64,000 bases of DNA, taken from contig DATLUQ010000047.1 of assembly GCA_035533015.1 (NCBI GenBank), positions 1-64,000 of the forward strand. Reading direction: 5' to 3'. The notes beneath the pieces were generated by a model, which saw only the letters and a list, made by a program, of their open reading frames with translations, was not told where the DNA came from and ran no database searches. The position numbers were made by a program, and so were the translations under genes. Source of the stretch: Gemmatimonadaceae bacterium. GTDB taxonomy: Bacteria > Gemmatimonadota > Gemmatimonadetes > Gemmatimonadales > Gemmatimonadaceae. Below, piece by piece: positions 26,379 to 37,680 of this stretch (positions are counted from its first letter, which is position 1; each line of letters starts with the position of its first letter).

Positions 26379-27148
26379 ATGAGACGAATGCTGGCCCCAG
26401 CGGCCGCGTTGATCGCCGGCGTCAACTTTGGTGGCGCGGACCAGCCGGCAAAGACGCCCGCACCGTCGTGCGCCGCTACCTCCACCTCGCTCACGCCAGC
26501 GGCGTGGGCCCCGGCACCGCGCGCCGCCGCGCCGATTCCTCGCCGGGCGCTCACCGTCGTCGAGGACATTCCCATCCCCGGCCCCGCGAACCGCTTCGAT
26601 TATCAGAGCTACGATCCGGCCACGCACCGCATCTATATAAATCACATGGATGCGGGCGTCACGCTGGTGTTCGACACCGACAACGGGCGCGTCGTGGCGC
26701 AGATCGGTGATTTGCCGCGCGCCACCGGCGTGCTCGCCGTGCCCGCGCACCACGCGGTGTACGTGTCCGCTGCGGGCTCGCACGAAGTGGCGATCATCGA
26801 TGACCGAACACTGAAGGTCACCGCCCGCGTGGGGGGGGCATTCGCTTTCCCGACGGCACCGTTGTTGCTCCGGAGGCCGACAAGGTGTTCGTCTCCGACG
26901 AGTCGGGTGCCGCCGACGTCGTCATCGACCCGCGAACCGAGGCCAAACGCTCGACGATTGCGTTGGGTGGTGAAGCGGGCAATGCGCACTACGATTCGGT
27001 GTCGCACTGCATCCTCGTGACCGTCCAGACCCGGAACCAGCTCGTCGCGATCGATCCAGTGTCGGAGGCAATCTGGACCAGGAATCGGAGGCCGAGGCCA
27101 CTGGCATCCGCGACTGCTCGCCGCGGACTCCCCATCCCGGTGGTATAG
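26379..27148 (+). pseudogene. broken YncE-like beta-propeller protein
   Basis: Starts as an exported protein (MRRMLAPAAALIAGVNFGG), then follows the intact paralogue at 30657 closely (IPIPGPANRFDYQS; INHMDAGVTLVFDT; ATGVLAVPAHHAVYVSA). The frame is lost in a run of eight G at about 26831-26838, and homology resumes in another frame (DKVFVSDESGAADVVID; HYDSVSHCILVTVQT) to LVAIDPVS near 27060. The remaining 110 or so residues of the propeller are missing. Two defects make it a genuine pseudogene. Confidence 0.8.
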
Positions 27149-27158
27149 ATTGCACCAC

Positions 27159-27809
27159 ATGGACGATTCAGTGACCAGCGCACCCGACACCGCGGCGCGC
27201 GCCTCGTTGATTCGGCGCGGACTTCGGCTCAATTACCTCACGATCGGGTACAACGCCCTCGAGGCCGCGGCGGCGCTGGCCGCCGGGATCCTGGCGGGCA
27301 GCGTCGCGCTGGTCGGCTTCGGCTTCGATAGCGTGATCGAAGTGTCGGCCAGCCTCGCGGCGCAGTGGCGGCTGCGGGTGGACAGCGAGGTGCGGCATCG
27401 GCAGCGCGTGGAGGTGACAGCGCGCCGCCTCGTGGGCGCGTGTTTTCTGGCGCTCGCCGCCTATGTCACGTTCGACAGCATGAAGTCGCTCGTGCTTCGC
27501 GAAACTCCGGCGCCCAGCCCGCTGGGCGTCGTCGTCCTGGCGCTGTCGGTGGTGGTAATGCCGCTGCTTGCCCGGGCCAAGCGACGCGTGGCCCGCGGGC
27601 TGGGCAGCCGAGCGCTGGAGAGCGAGGCGGCGCAGACTTCGCTCTGCGCGTATCTCTCCGTCATCGCGCTCGCCGGCGTCGCGCTGAACGCGGCCGCGGG
27701 ATGGTGGTGGGCCGATCCCGCGGCGGCGATCGTCATGGTACCGATCATCGCGAAGGAGGGTGTGGAAGGCCTCCGCGGGAAGGCGTGCGACGATGACGGG
27801 TGCGCGTAA
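27159..27809 (+). CDS. CDF-like cation transporter lacking the cytoplasmic domain
   Basis: 216 residues from ATG at 27159; a TTG at 27150 is the other option. About five or six membrane helices. The second carries the CDF-like LVGFGFDSVIEVSASLAAQ with Asp and Glu, and a late helix GWWWADPAAAIVMVPIIA supplies another Asp. The C-terminus is Cys/Asp-rich (KACDDDGCA). The usual CDF cytoplasmic domain is absent, as in shorter transporter-like relatives. Probably exports a divalent metal; substrate not deducible. Confidence 0.75.
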   Translation: MDDSVTSAPDTAARASLIRRGLRLNYLTIGYNALEAAAALAAGILAGSVALVGFGFDSVIEVSASLAAQWRLRVDSEVRHRQRVEVTARRLVGACFLALAAYVTFDSMKSLVLRETPAPSPLGVVVLALSVVVMPLLARAKRRVARGLGSRALESEAAQTSLCAYLSVIALAGVALNAAAGWWWADPAAAIVMVPIIAKEGVEGLRGKACDDDGCA

Positions 27810-28003
27810 GCCGCGATCACTGGCGGTCCGTAACCCGGAAAGATTCGGAGCACAAATCGCACGCCGCCCCTATCCATAACGACGGTGTTCTTCAGCGTGT
27901 TGGTTTTCTACGAAGCGCTCATCGGTACCACCGATCTCGACGTCGCGCGCGTCGGGGGAGCCGCTCCTCGCGTCGGAAGGCCGATCCGCGCTATGCTTGG
28001 ATC

Positions 28004-28135
28004 ATGCGCCTGCTCCTGATCGAGGACGAAGAGAAGACGGCGACCGCGCTCCGCCAGGGGTTCTCCGAGGCCGGCTTCGACGTCGCCACCGCTCGGCGCG
28101 GGGACGAGGGGCTCGCCCTGGCTCGCGCTCTCCCC
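28004..28135 (+). pseudogene. response-regulator N-terminal fragment
   Basis: From ATG 28004 the peptide is a CusR-like receiver start: LLLIEDEEKTATALRQGF, then GFDVATARRGDEGLALARA, stopping before the phospho-Asp strand. After about 28135 the frame carries on without homology, because the DNA changes to DUF2127 sequence in another frame. A deletion junction is implied. Confidence 0.65.
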
Positions 28136-28142
28136 TCGTTCA

Positions 28143-28502
28143 ATCAACGCGATCGTCCAGTTCTTCATTCGAGGGGAGCTACGCGAAGATCCCAAGGACC
28201 TCCTGGCCAACCTGTTTCTACATGCCAGCCACGGGGTCGTGCGCGTTCGCATATTCGCGGGCATCCTGCTCATGGCCCACGGGGCGGTCAAGTTGGGTTT
28301 GGTGGGCGCGGTCGTGCGGCGTCATCTGTGGGCGTACCTGACGGCCGTCGTCATTTTCAGTGGCTTCGCCGTGTATCAGTTGTATCAGATCGCGGTGGGC
28401 CCACCAGTGTTTCGCTGGTTGGTCACCATCGTCGATATCGCCGTCATCGCCTTGATCGCGCATGAGTACCACACGATGACCAACACCGACACCACGGACT
28501 GA
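28143..28502 (+). pseudogene. DUF2127 membrane protein, 5' truncated
   Basis: In a frame different from the regulator head: INAIVQFFIRGELREDPKDL, then FAGILLMAHGAVKLGLVGAV, RRHLWAYLTAVVIFSGFAVY and VAVIALIAHEYH-like tail, matching the DUF2127 plan (EL-x-EDP, HG-x-xK-x-x-LV, LWAY, YQLY, EY). The first helix and start are missing. A GTG at 28239 could start an 87-residue product, so residual expression is possible. Confidence 0.6.
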
Positions 28503-28602
28503 AGTGCCGGCCCGGTGCGCGGCGCGCGTCACCCACAGTTACGGTTGTCCGTGGTATCCGACCCATTGACCTTGCCGAGATGCACCCGGACCCGCCACGC
28601 CC

Positions 28603-29475
28603 TCACCACCCGCGGGAAGATAGCCAGCCAACGAACGCGGCAAACGCAAGGCAATAGATGCCGAATCGGTACCAGCGCCCCTGCTCGAGCCAGCGTGACA
28701 GCCATCGGAGCGCGAGCAGGCCGGCCAGGAAGGAGAAACCCATGCCCACCAAGCCTGGGCCAATCAACACACCCCAATGGAGTCCACCGGCGGCATGCGC
28801 TGACCGAATCGCCCGGCGCAATTCCCAGAGGATGGCGAACGGCGTTATCACTACGACCATGGCGAAGCTGAACGACTCGACTTCCGTGCGCGGCCGATCG
28901 GTGAGCATGCCACCCGAGATCGTGGCCCCTGACCGCGAGAACCCGCGGAATGGGATGGCCAACCCCTGAAGAGCTCCCATCACGACCGCGTCGGCCCACC
29001 GAAGGCCGGGCGGCCCAGCAGCCTCGGCGGCGGACGACCTTCGTAACTCACGCACACCAGCAACGAGAATCAGCAGGCCGACGGCGGCCAGCGCCGGCGC
29101 AATCCAGTCAAGCCGATTGAACAACGATTCGATGTCCACCGCTTGCCCGCCGCCGCCGAGGATGCGCTTTACACCGGCCTGGACCGGCAGGAATACCACG
29201 GCCGAGCATGTGGAGGCGATTGCAATGAGCCTGGCGAACGGATAGAACCGCGACCACGATGAGAAGAACTCCGTCATCCAGCGCCGCCAGAAGTAGGCGA
29301 TTACGGCGAACATGGTGCCGGTGTGCAGCAACACGAGCAGGAGCGAGTTGGCCGGCGTCGACATGTTCTCATGCAGCAGCTTTGCAACCACGATCACGTG
29401 CGCCGAACTCGAGACCGGGAGAAGCTCCGCCATCCCTTGGACGATTGAGAGGACGATGACATGGAGAAGGGACAT
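28603..29475 (-). CDS. uppP: undecaprenyl-diphosphatase (BacA/UppP family)
   Basis: 290 residues, about eight membrane helices. First catalytic motif VQGMAELLPVSSSAH (family form GxxEFLPxSSxGH) near residue 13; second motif FRGFSRSGATISGGM at about 183, where the common PGxSRSG has Arg for Pro. Removes phosphate from C55-PP to recycle the lipid carrier for peptidoglycan; paralogues give bacitracin tolerance. Lies alone on the minus strand between wrecked metal genes and the PEP-mutase-like gene, so it may be an accessory second copy. Confidence 0.9.
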   Translation of the reverse strand: MSLLHVIVLSIVQGMAELLPVSSSAHVIVVAKLLHENMSTPANSLLLVLLHTGTMFAVIAYFWRRWMTEFFSSWSRFYPFARLIAIASTCSAVVFLPVQAGVKRILGGGGQAVDIESLFNRLDWIAPALAAVGLLILVAGVRELRRSSAAEAAGPPGLRWADAVVMGALQGLAIPFRGFSRSGATISGGMLTDRPRTEVESFSFAMVVVITPFAILWELRRAIRSAHAAGGLHWGVLIGPGLVGMGFSFLAGLLALRWLSRWLEQGRWYRFGIYCLAFAAFVGWLSSRGW

Positions 29476-29666
29476 GGTAGGGTGTCGCGGGATTTGCGGT
29501 TATGGTGCGCGATGGAGAACTTGGTAGGTTCAGTGTGTAGCCCCGCCTGTCCAAGATTATAACCGCGGTCCAGCGAATCCTCCGCATCGCGGCCGTCGGC
29601 CCGGAAACCGTCGGTGGGAATTTGTAACCGGACAGAAGATGCTTCTTTATGGAGTCGAGGTGCCTG

Positions 29667-30464
29667 ATGACGATGCAGGATCGTAGAGCAGAGGCATTTC
29701 GCACGTTGCACGCGGGGCCACCGTTCGTGATGCCGAACCCGTGGGACGCGGGTTCGGCGCGCGTCTTCGAAGCGCTGGGATTCCGCGCCCTGGCCACGAC
29801 CAGCTCGGGCTTCGCGTTCACCCTGGGCCGGCTCGATGGCCGGACAACGCTCGACGATGTTGCCGCACACGTCGAAATGTTGAGCCGCATCACCGCGCTG
29901 CCGGTTTCTGCGGACCTCGAGAACGGCTACGGCGCCGAGCCGGCGAGTGCGGCGCGCGCCGTCACGCACATTGCTTCGGCCGGTGCGGTCGGCGGTTCCA
30001 TCGAAGACTGGGACAGCGCGCAGCATCGACTCTACGATCGCTTGCATGCAGTAGAACGAGTCACGGCCGCCGTCGAGGCAGCGCGCGCGCTCCCCTTTTC
30101 GTTCACGCTGACTGCGCGCACCGAGAACCACATTCGCGGTAATCCTGATCTCGACGACACGATCACTCGGCTGCATGCGTTCGAACAGGCCGGCGCCGAC
30201 GTCCTCTATGCGCCAGGACTGACCACGCTGGAACAGATCCGGACCGTCTGCGCCGCGCTGTCCAAGCCGGTGAACGTGCTGGCGAGGCCAGATTTCTCGT
30301 TCGACCAGCTCGTGGAGGCGGGGGCCAAACGCGTGAGCGTCGGTGGCGCCCTGGCGTGGGTTGCCGCACGAGCGATGGCCGATGCGGCGATCGCCATCCG
30401 CGACCACGGCGATTTCTCGGCGCTGTCGGCGCGGGTGCCGCTAGTCGATTGGTTCAGATCTTGA
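29667..30464 (+). CDS. isocitrate lyase/PEP mutase superfamily enzyme
   Basis: 265 residues from ATG at 29667, preferred over 29649 because GAGG lies 6 bases upstream. TIM-barrel features: VMPNPWDAGSARVFEALGF, ALATTSSGFA, VSADLENGYG (Mg2+ site), GAVGGSIEDW and FTLTARTENH. The KKCGH catalytic motif of isocitrate lyase is absent, so it is of the phosphonomutase or C-C lyase type; exact substrate (methylisocitrate-like, oxaloacetate-like) cannot be given. Stands alone between uppP and the YncE-like gene. Confidence 0.85.
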   Translation: MTMQDRRAEAFRTLHAGPPFVMPNPWDAGSARVFEALGFRALATTSSGFAFTLGRLDGRTTLDDVAAHVEMLSRITALPVSADLENGYGAEPASAARAVTHIASAGAVGGSIEDWDSAQHRLYDRLHAVERVTAAVEAARALPFSFTLTARTENHIRGNPDLDDTITRLHAFEQAGADVLYAPGLTTLEQIRTVCAALSKPVNVLARPDFSFDQLVEAGAKRVSVGGALAWVAARAMADAAIAIRDHGDFSALSARVPLVDWFRS

Positions 30465-30656
30465 TATGGCAGGACGGAGCGGCACGTGCGCACGCCTGAA
30501 GGCTTGATCCACAACCACGGCACCATTCGCTCTGCCCTAGCAGTACGGGCACGGGGGCTCATCGCCAATACGGCATTACCCACATGGCCGCCTGACGCGA
30601 GATCCTGCATGCGGGAAACCCGCATCGCGCAATCTCTCTCCAGCCTAAGACCAACG

Positions 30657-31727
30657 ATGCGTACCACGTTCGGAGTGTTGTTAGCCGGCGCCACGCTGAT
30701 CGGCGCCGTGCCGCTCGCGGCCCAGGGGACGTCTTGCTTCGCCACCGCAACATCGATGACGCCAGCCGGGTGGCACGCCGTCGCCCTGGCATCACCCCGC
30801 GCCCCGCGAGGGCCCCTGCGGCTCGTCGCGGACATCCCGCTTCCCGGGCCCGCGAACCGCTTCGACTACCAGAGCATCGATCCGGCGGCTGGCCGGCTGT
30901 ACATCAGTCATATGGACGCTGGGCAGTTGGTCGTGTTCGATCTCAATTCGTCGCGTGTGGTCGGCGAGGTTGACGGCGTCGCACGAGTCACCGGAGTATT
31001 GGCCGTTCCCGCCGTTCATTCCGTTTACGTCTCGGCACCGGGCGGCCACCAAGTCGCGGTAATCGATGACCGCACGCTCGCCATCAAGGGGCGCGTCGGC
31101 CCCATCCGATTCCCGGATGGGATCGCGTATGCGCCGTTGGTGCACAAGGTATTCGTGTCGGACGAATCGGGCGGGGCGGACGTCGTGATCGATGCAGCCA
31201 CGAACACCAAGCGCGCCACCATCGCGCTGGGGGGCGAGGCCGGCAACACCCACTACGACTCGGTGTCGCACTGCGTGTTGGCGGCGGTCCAGACGAAGAA
31301 CCAACTCGTGGCCATCGACCCCGTGCGCGAGCGCGTCGTCCAGCGGTACGACCTACCTGGATCGGACGGGCCTCACGGCTTCACGCTCGACGAGGCGGGG
31401 CGCCTGGCGTTTGTGTCGAGTGAGGGGAGTGGCGTGCTGCAGGTGGTGGACCTGCGCACCATGCGGGTGCTGTCCACGCACCGGGTGGGAGACGATCCCG
31501 ACGTGCTGGCCTGGGATCCGGGATGGCGCCGACTCTACGTCGCGTCGGAATCCGGCGTCGTGAGCGCGTTCGAGGCGGACGGGGCGGTGGTCCGGCCGCT
31601 CGGCGATCTACGTGCCCCGCATGCCCACACCGTGGCCGTGGATCCGCGAACGCACCTCGTGTATCTCCCGCTGCAGAACCTGGGCGGGCGGCCCGTCCTT
31701 CGGGTGCTCACGCCGCTGCCTCAATGA
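30657..31727 (+). CDS. exported YncE-like beta-propeller protein, intact copy
   Basis: 356 residues from ATG at 30657, where a signal peptide begins (FGVLLAGATLIGAVPLAAQ); the frame is open to 30486. Repeated propeller blades of about 42 residues: RFDYQSIDPAAGRLYISHMD, VTGVLAVPAVHSVYVSAPGG, HKVFVSDESGGADVVID, HYDSVSHCVLAAVQT and later blades. YncE/YVTN proteins are periplasmic, of uncertain role. It is the complete paralogue of the broken gene at 26379, about 3.5 kb upstream. Confidence 0.83.
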   Translation: MRTTFGVLLAGATLIGAVPLAAQGTSCFATATSMTPAGWHAVALASPRAPRGPLRLVADIPLPGPANRFDYQSIDPAAGRLYISHMDAGQLVVFDLNSSRVVGEVDGVARVTGVLAVPAVHSVYVSAPGGHQVAVIDDRTLAIKGRVGPIRFPDGIAYAPLVHKVFVSDESGGADVVIDAATNTKRATIALGGEAGNTHYDSVSHCVLAAVQTKNQLVAIDPVRERVVQRYDLPGSDGPHGFTLDEAGRLAFVSSEGSGVLQVVDLRTMRVLSTHRVGDDPDVLAWDPGWRRLYVASESGVVSAFEADGAVVRPLGDLRAPHAHTVAVDPRTHLVYLPLQNLGGRPVLRVLTPLPQ

Positions 31728-32154
31728 CCGGACTGGGCCGCATGATCATCGGGCCCCACCTTGGATCCTGTACGGCGGAACGAACGTTCGATGACGCGTC
31801 GGCGCGCGCCACGAGCCGTGAGCCGCCTGCTTGGACCAGGGTCCCGGAACAGGTGCCCCGCCGGGGAAGGCCCGCGGGCCAATTCGCGCCCTTGACAGCA
31901 ACCGGGGCAGATAGAGCGCAATGCGTGGTCTCCCGGAACTCCGTGAGCACGCTCGACGGGCCTATGGGCCACAACAAAACCGGAGAACTGATGCCAGATA
32001 TTCTCCAGATAGTCTATGCCCTTTTTTATGCCCGACGCGTCTTGCCACAGAGGGGCAAGCACACTCGCCAACAGAGGCCCGCCGGGGGCATAAACCGACG
32101 ACTCGCGCCAAAACGCTTGATCGTAAAGCATTAACCAACAATAACTTACAAAAG
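31728..32154. other. intergenic stretch before the tRNA pair
   Basis: No gene is supported. The right half (about 31970-32155) is clearly richer in A+T than the surroundings, with a run of six T near 32022 and a CTTGCC/GGCAAG hairpin at 32041-32059. It lies at the 3' end of tRNA-Met, the usual position for attachment sites, but no repeat partner was found in the window. Confidence 0.5.
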
Positions 32155-32228
32155 TAGCAGGGGTGGGACTCGAACCCACGACCCCGGCATTATGAGTGCC
32201 GTGCTCTAACCACCTGAGCTACCCTGCC
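32155..32228 (-). tRNA. tRNA-Met (CAT), elongator type
   Basis: Acceptor GGCAGGG (32222-32228) pairs with CCCTGCT with one G-U pair; T-arm GTGGG-TTCGAGT-CCCAC; D-arm GCTC-AGGTGGTTA-GAGC; anticodon CAT at 32192-32194 in loop CTCATAA. The paired first position distinguishes it from the initiator. A tRNA-Ile with modified CAU anticodon cannot be excluded by eye. CCA is not encoded. Confidence 0.93.
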
Positions 32229-32277
32229 CCACGTCCTACGCTGGCCGATAACCTAATCACGGCCTTGCTCAACAGAA

Positions 32278-32305
32278 ACCGGCCGGCCCTTTCGGACCGG
32301 CCGGT
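32278..32305 (-). terminator. GC-rich hairpin between the two tRNAs
   Basis: ACCGGCCGG (32278-32286) pairs perfectly with CCGGCCGGT (32297-32305) over a 10-base loop, between tRNA-fMet and tRNA-Met. On the minus strand it is followed by TTTCTG. It may terminate the fMet transcript or act as a processing signal. Confidence 0.5.
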
Positions 32306-32308
32306 AAA

Positions 32309-32382
<74 letters not shown>

Positions 32383-32393
32383 CCAGTGCCTGA

Positions 32394-32421
32394 AAGGTAG
32401 CCCCGATCAACTGCCGGTCAA
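32394..32421 (-). promoter_or_regulatory. promoter of tRNA-fMet
   Basis: TTGACC (32416-32421) and TACCTT (32394-32399) with a 16-bp spacer, ending 11 bases before the mature tRNA. The -35 box overlaps the stop codon of the P1B ATPase gene. Confidence 0.5.
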
Positions 32422-34274
32422 GCCCGTGCGGCAGCCGACGAACTCGTTCTGAGCGCGTTCAAGATCACTGCCACATCGATCGCTTCCTGCAACAGCGCGC
32501 CCACGGTCGGCACGATGTCCCCTCGCGCCGCGAACACCATCGCCACCGCGCTCAGCCCCAACCCGACCCAGATACTCTGGCGCGCCACGCGCAGCGTGCG
32601 CTGGCCGATGCGGATGGCCTCGACGACGCGCGCCGGTTCATCCACCAGGATCACGACGTCCGCCGCCTCGGCGGTGATGCCCCCGCCGTGCCCGGCCAGG
32701 GCAATCCCCACGTTGGCCGCGGTAAGCGCGGGCGCGTCGTTGACGCCGTCTCCCACCATCACCACGCGCGCCCCCTCGTGCACCAACCGGTTCACCACAG
32801 CCACCTTGTCCTCGGGCAGCAGGTCGCCGTGCACCTCGGAGATCCCGACTTCCTGCGCCACCTGCCGCGCGTTGGGCGTGTGGTCCCCCGAGAGCAGCAC
32901 GGTGTGGTGAATGCCAAGCCGTCCCAGGTCGATCAACACGGCGGCGATGCCGGGGCGGAGCTGGTCGGCATAGTCCACGATGCCCGCCAGGCACCCGTCC
33001 ACGGCCACGTAGGCCCGAAGCCCGTCTCCCCCGTGTTCGAGCGCCGCCACCGACTCGAGCGACACGCCGTGCCGTTCCAGGATGTAGGTTCGCGCGCCCA
33101 CCGCCACTTCGCGCCCGTCCACGTCTCCCACGAGCCCGCGACCCGGCGTCTCGCGCAGGTGGCGCGGCGTGGGCAGCCGGCCCACCCGCCGCTCGCCCTC
33201 GCGCACGACGGTGCGTGCCAGCAGATGGCTCGAACCCTGCTCCAATGCGGCGGCCAACCGGAACACTTCGTCTTCGGTGAAGCCGGGCGCGGGCACCACG
33301 CGATTCACCTCGGGCATGCCCACGGTCAACGTGCCGGTCTTGTCGAACACCGCGGTGTCCACGCGGCTCAACTGCTCCAGCGCACCGCCGTTGCGCACGA
33401 TCACCATGCGCCGGGCGGCGGCGTTGATTCCACCGATGATCGCGATGGGCGTGGCGAGGATGAGTGGACAGGGCGTGGCCACGACGAGCACCGCCAACAC
33501 GCGCACCCAATCGTGCGTGGCGAAGTACGCCCCGGCGCACACGACGAGCGTGAGGGGCGTGAACCACACGGCGTAACGGTCGGCCACGCGCTGCAGGGGC
33601 GACTTGCTCGCCTGCGCGTGCCGCACCAGGTCCACGATGCGCGCGTACTGGCTCTCCTTGGCCAGCGTCGTCGCGCGCACGGTCAGCGCCCCATCGCCGT
33701 TGACGCTGCCGCTCATGAGGCCCGCCCCGGGCTCGGCGCTCACCGGCATCGGTTCTCCGGTGAGGCGCGACGCGTCGACCAGCGAGTGCCCGTCGGTCAC
33801 GACGCCGTCGCAGGGGACGAGTTCGCCGGCGCGCACCATCAACAGATCGCCAACTTGGACGTCGTCCACCACGATGTCGGTCACGCCGCTGCCGTCCAGC
33901 CGGTGGGCCGTGCGCGGGGCGGCGGCCTCGAGTTCGTGGATGGCGCGAGACGCGCGCCCTTCGGCGTAGTGCTCGAGCGCCTCGCCCCCGGTCTGCATGA
34001 GCACGATGACCAACCCGGCCAGCGGCTGGCCGATTGCCACGGCGCCCACGATGGCGAGCATCGCCACGACGTCGGTGGCGAAGTGGCCGGACAACGCCCC
34101 GCGCACCGTGCGCCAGACCACGGGAGCGCCCACCACGACGAGTCCCCCGAGCCATACCCAGTGACTGGCCGCTACCCCGTTGGCTCCGGCGCGCGCCACG
34201 ACGCCCATGCCGATGACGAACAGAGTCGCCGCCGGCAGGAGAACGGCACGGATTCTGAATCCGTCAGCCCGCAC
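32418..34274 (-). CDS. P1B-5-type heavy-metal ATPase
   Basis: 618 residues from GTG at 34274, which overlaps the stop of the stress-protein gene; the frame is open to 34313. Core P-type motifs: SRLTGEPMPV, T267-P-C-P in the metal helix, D311 in DKTGT, SSHLLA (instead of SEHPL) and GDGVNDAP. The TPCP motif together with Q596-E-x-x-D and NALR in the last helix is the P1B-5 signature as I recall it, a class linked to Ni2+ or Fe2+ export. No N-terminal HMA domain and no C-terminal hemerythrin. Cotranscribed with the Usp gene. Confidence 0.88.
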   Translation of the reverse strand: MRADGFRIRAVLLPAATLFVIGMGVVARAGANGVAASHWVWLGGLVVVGAPVVWRTVRGALSGHFATDVVAMLAIVGAVAIGQPLAGLVIVLMQTGGEALEHYAEGRASRAIHELEAAAPRTAHRLDGSGVTDIVVDDVQVGDLLMVRAGELVPCDGVVTDGHSLVDASRLTGEPMPVSAEPGAGLMSGSVNGDGALTVRATTLAKESQYARIVDLVRHAQASKSPLQRVADRYAVWFTPLTLVVCAGAYFATHDWVRVLAVLVVATPCPLILATPIAIIGGINAAARRMVIVRNGGALEQLSRVDTAVFDKTGTLTVGMPEVNRVVPAPGFTEDEVFRLAAALEQGSSHLLARTVVREGERRVGRLPTPRHLRETPGRGLVGDVDGREVAVGARTYILERHGVSLESVAALEHGGDGLRAYVAVDGCLAGIVDYADQLRPGIAAVLIDLGRLGIHHTVLLSGDHTPNARQVAQEVGISEVHGDLLPEDKVAVVNRLVHEGARVVMVGDGVNDAPALTAANVGIALAGHGGGITAEAADVVILVDEPARVVEAIRIGQRTLRVARQSIWVGLGLSAVAMVFAARGDIVPTVGALLQEAIDVAVILNALRTSSSAAARA

Positions 34275-35160
34275 GCGCCTCCGGCGGCACTGCGAACACC
34301 GAGCAGCGCGCACCCCTGATCAGTTTGGTCGACACGCGGCCCAGGACGGCACGGACCACGAGGCCGTGGCCGTGCGTGCCGGTGACGATGAGATCGGCCT
34401 GCGTCCGCTCGGCCTGGGCGAGCAGCTCCCGGGCCGGGTCGCCATAGAGGATGACATCCTCGGCCGCCACCCATGAGGGAATCGTAATACGCTTGCGCAA
34501 CTCCCGGAAGCTGGCCCGCACCGCGTTCTCGTACGCGTCGTCCCAGGCCGGCCACACCCCCATGGAAATGTCGCGCGGCACCACGTGCGCCAGGGCAAGC
34601 TTGGTCCCGTCGCCGAACAGGGGCATGGCGGCCGCCAACGCCCGCTCGCTCGTCTCGCTGAAATCCATCGCCGCCACCACGCGCGTGGGAAGCGCCTCGG
34701 CCGCCGGCGCCACGGCGAGCACGGGAACGCCGGCCAGGCGCAGCACGCGCAGCGCGGTCTCGCCGCCGAACCAGCGGTCGATCACGCCGTGTTCACCCAG
34801 GCCGAGCACGATCAGATCGGCGTTGGCTTCGTGCGCCACCCGGGCGATGGTCGCGTCGGGGCGCCCGTCGATCTGCTCCACCGACCAGGAGGCCGATTCG
34901 GGAGCGCCGCGGGCCAGTTGGTCGAGTACGTGCCGTTTCAACTCGTCGTGCCGCGCCGTCTCGATCTCGGGCACCAGGGGCAGGTTGCCCTCGGGAGTCA
35001 CGAACGGCATCGGCTCGACGGCCGTGACCACGCGGATCTGCGCCCCGTCCCGTTGCGCGATGAGGCGCACGATGTGAATGGTCGCGTCCATGGCCGGCGA
35101 GCCATCGCTGGCCAACAGCAAGACCGAGAACTTGCGGCGCGACTCCGATGCAGTGGTCAT
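34264..35160 (-). CDS. tandem universal stress protein (UspA x2)
   Basis: 298 residues comprising two Usp domains (about 8-150 and 155-295). The first has ADLIVLGLGEHGVIDRWFGG with ALRVL; the second has ADLIVTGTHGHGLVVRAVLG and STKLI, close to the G-2x-G-9x-G ATP-binding motif. Cytoplasmic stress protein, ATP binding plausible in domain two. It overlaps and precedes the P1B-5 ATPase, an arrangement suggesting shared response to metal or hypoxic stress. Confidence 0.9.
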   Translation of the reverse strand: MTTASESRRKFSVLLLASDGSPAMDATIHIVRLIAQRDGAQIRVVTAVEPMPFVTPEGNLPLVPEIETARHDELKRHVLDQLARGAPESASWSVEQIDGRPDATIARVAHEANADLIVLGLGEHGVIDRWFGGETALRVLRLAGVPVLAVAPAAEALPTRVVAAMDFSETSERALAAAMPLFGDGTKLALAHVVPRDISMGVWPAWDDAYENAVRASFRELRKRITIPSWVAAEDVILYGDPARELLAQAERTQADLIVTGTHGHGLVVRAVLGRVSTKLIRGARCSVFAVPPEARAG

Positions 35161-35307
35161 GGCGTCTCCGGCTGTCCTTGGCAGGCAGGCAATAGAGGTT
35201 CCGAGGGAAGCCTACCACGCGCCGCGCAGCGGGAGTGTCGCACAATCACCGATTCTCTGCCCGGAAAACGCGTGACGGCTGTCCGGCATTCCCCCACGGA
35301 CCAGCGA

Positions 35308-37679
<2,372 letters not shown>

Positions 37680-37680
<1 letters not shown>

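Noticed and set aside
32041-32059. CTTGCC/GGCAAG hairpin as a terminator
   Set aside because: No U-run on either strand and far from both neighbouring genes.
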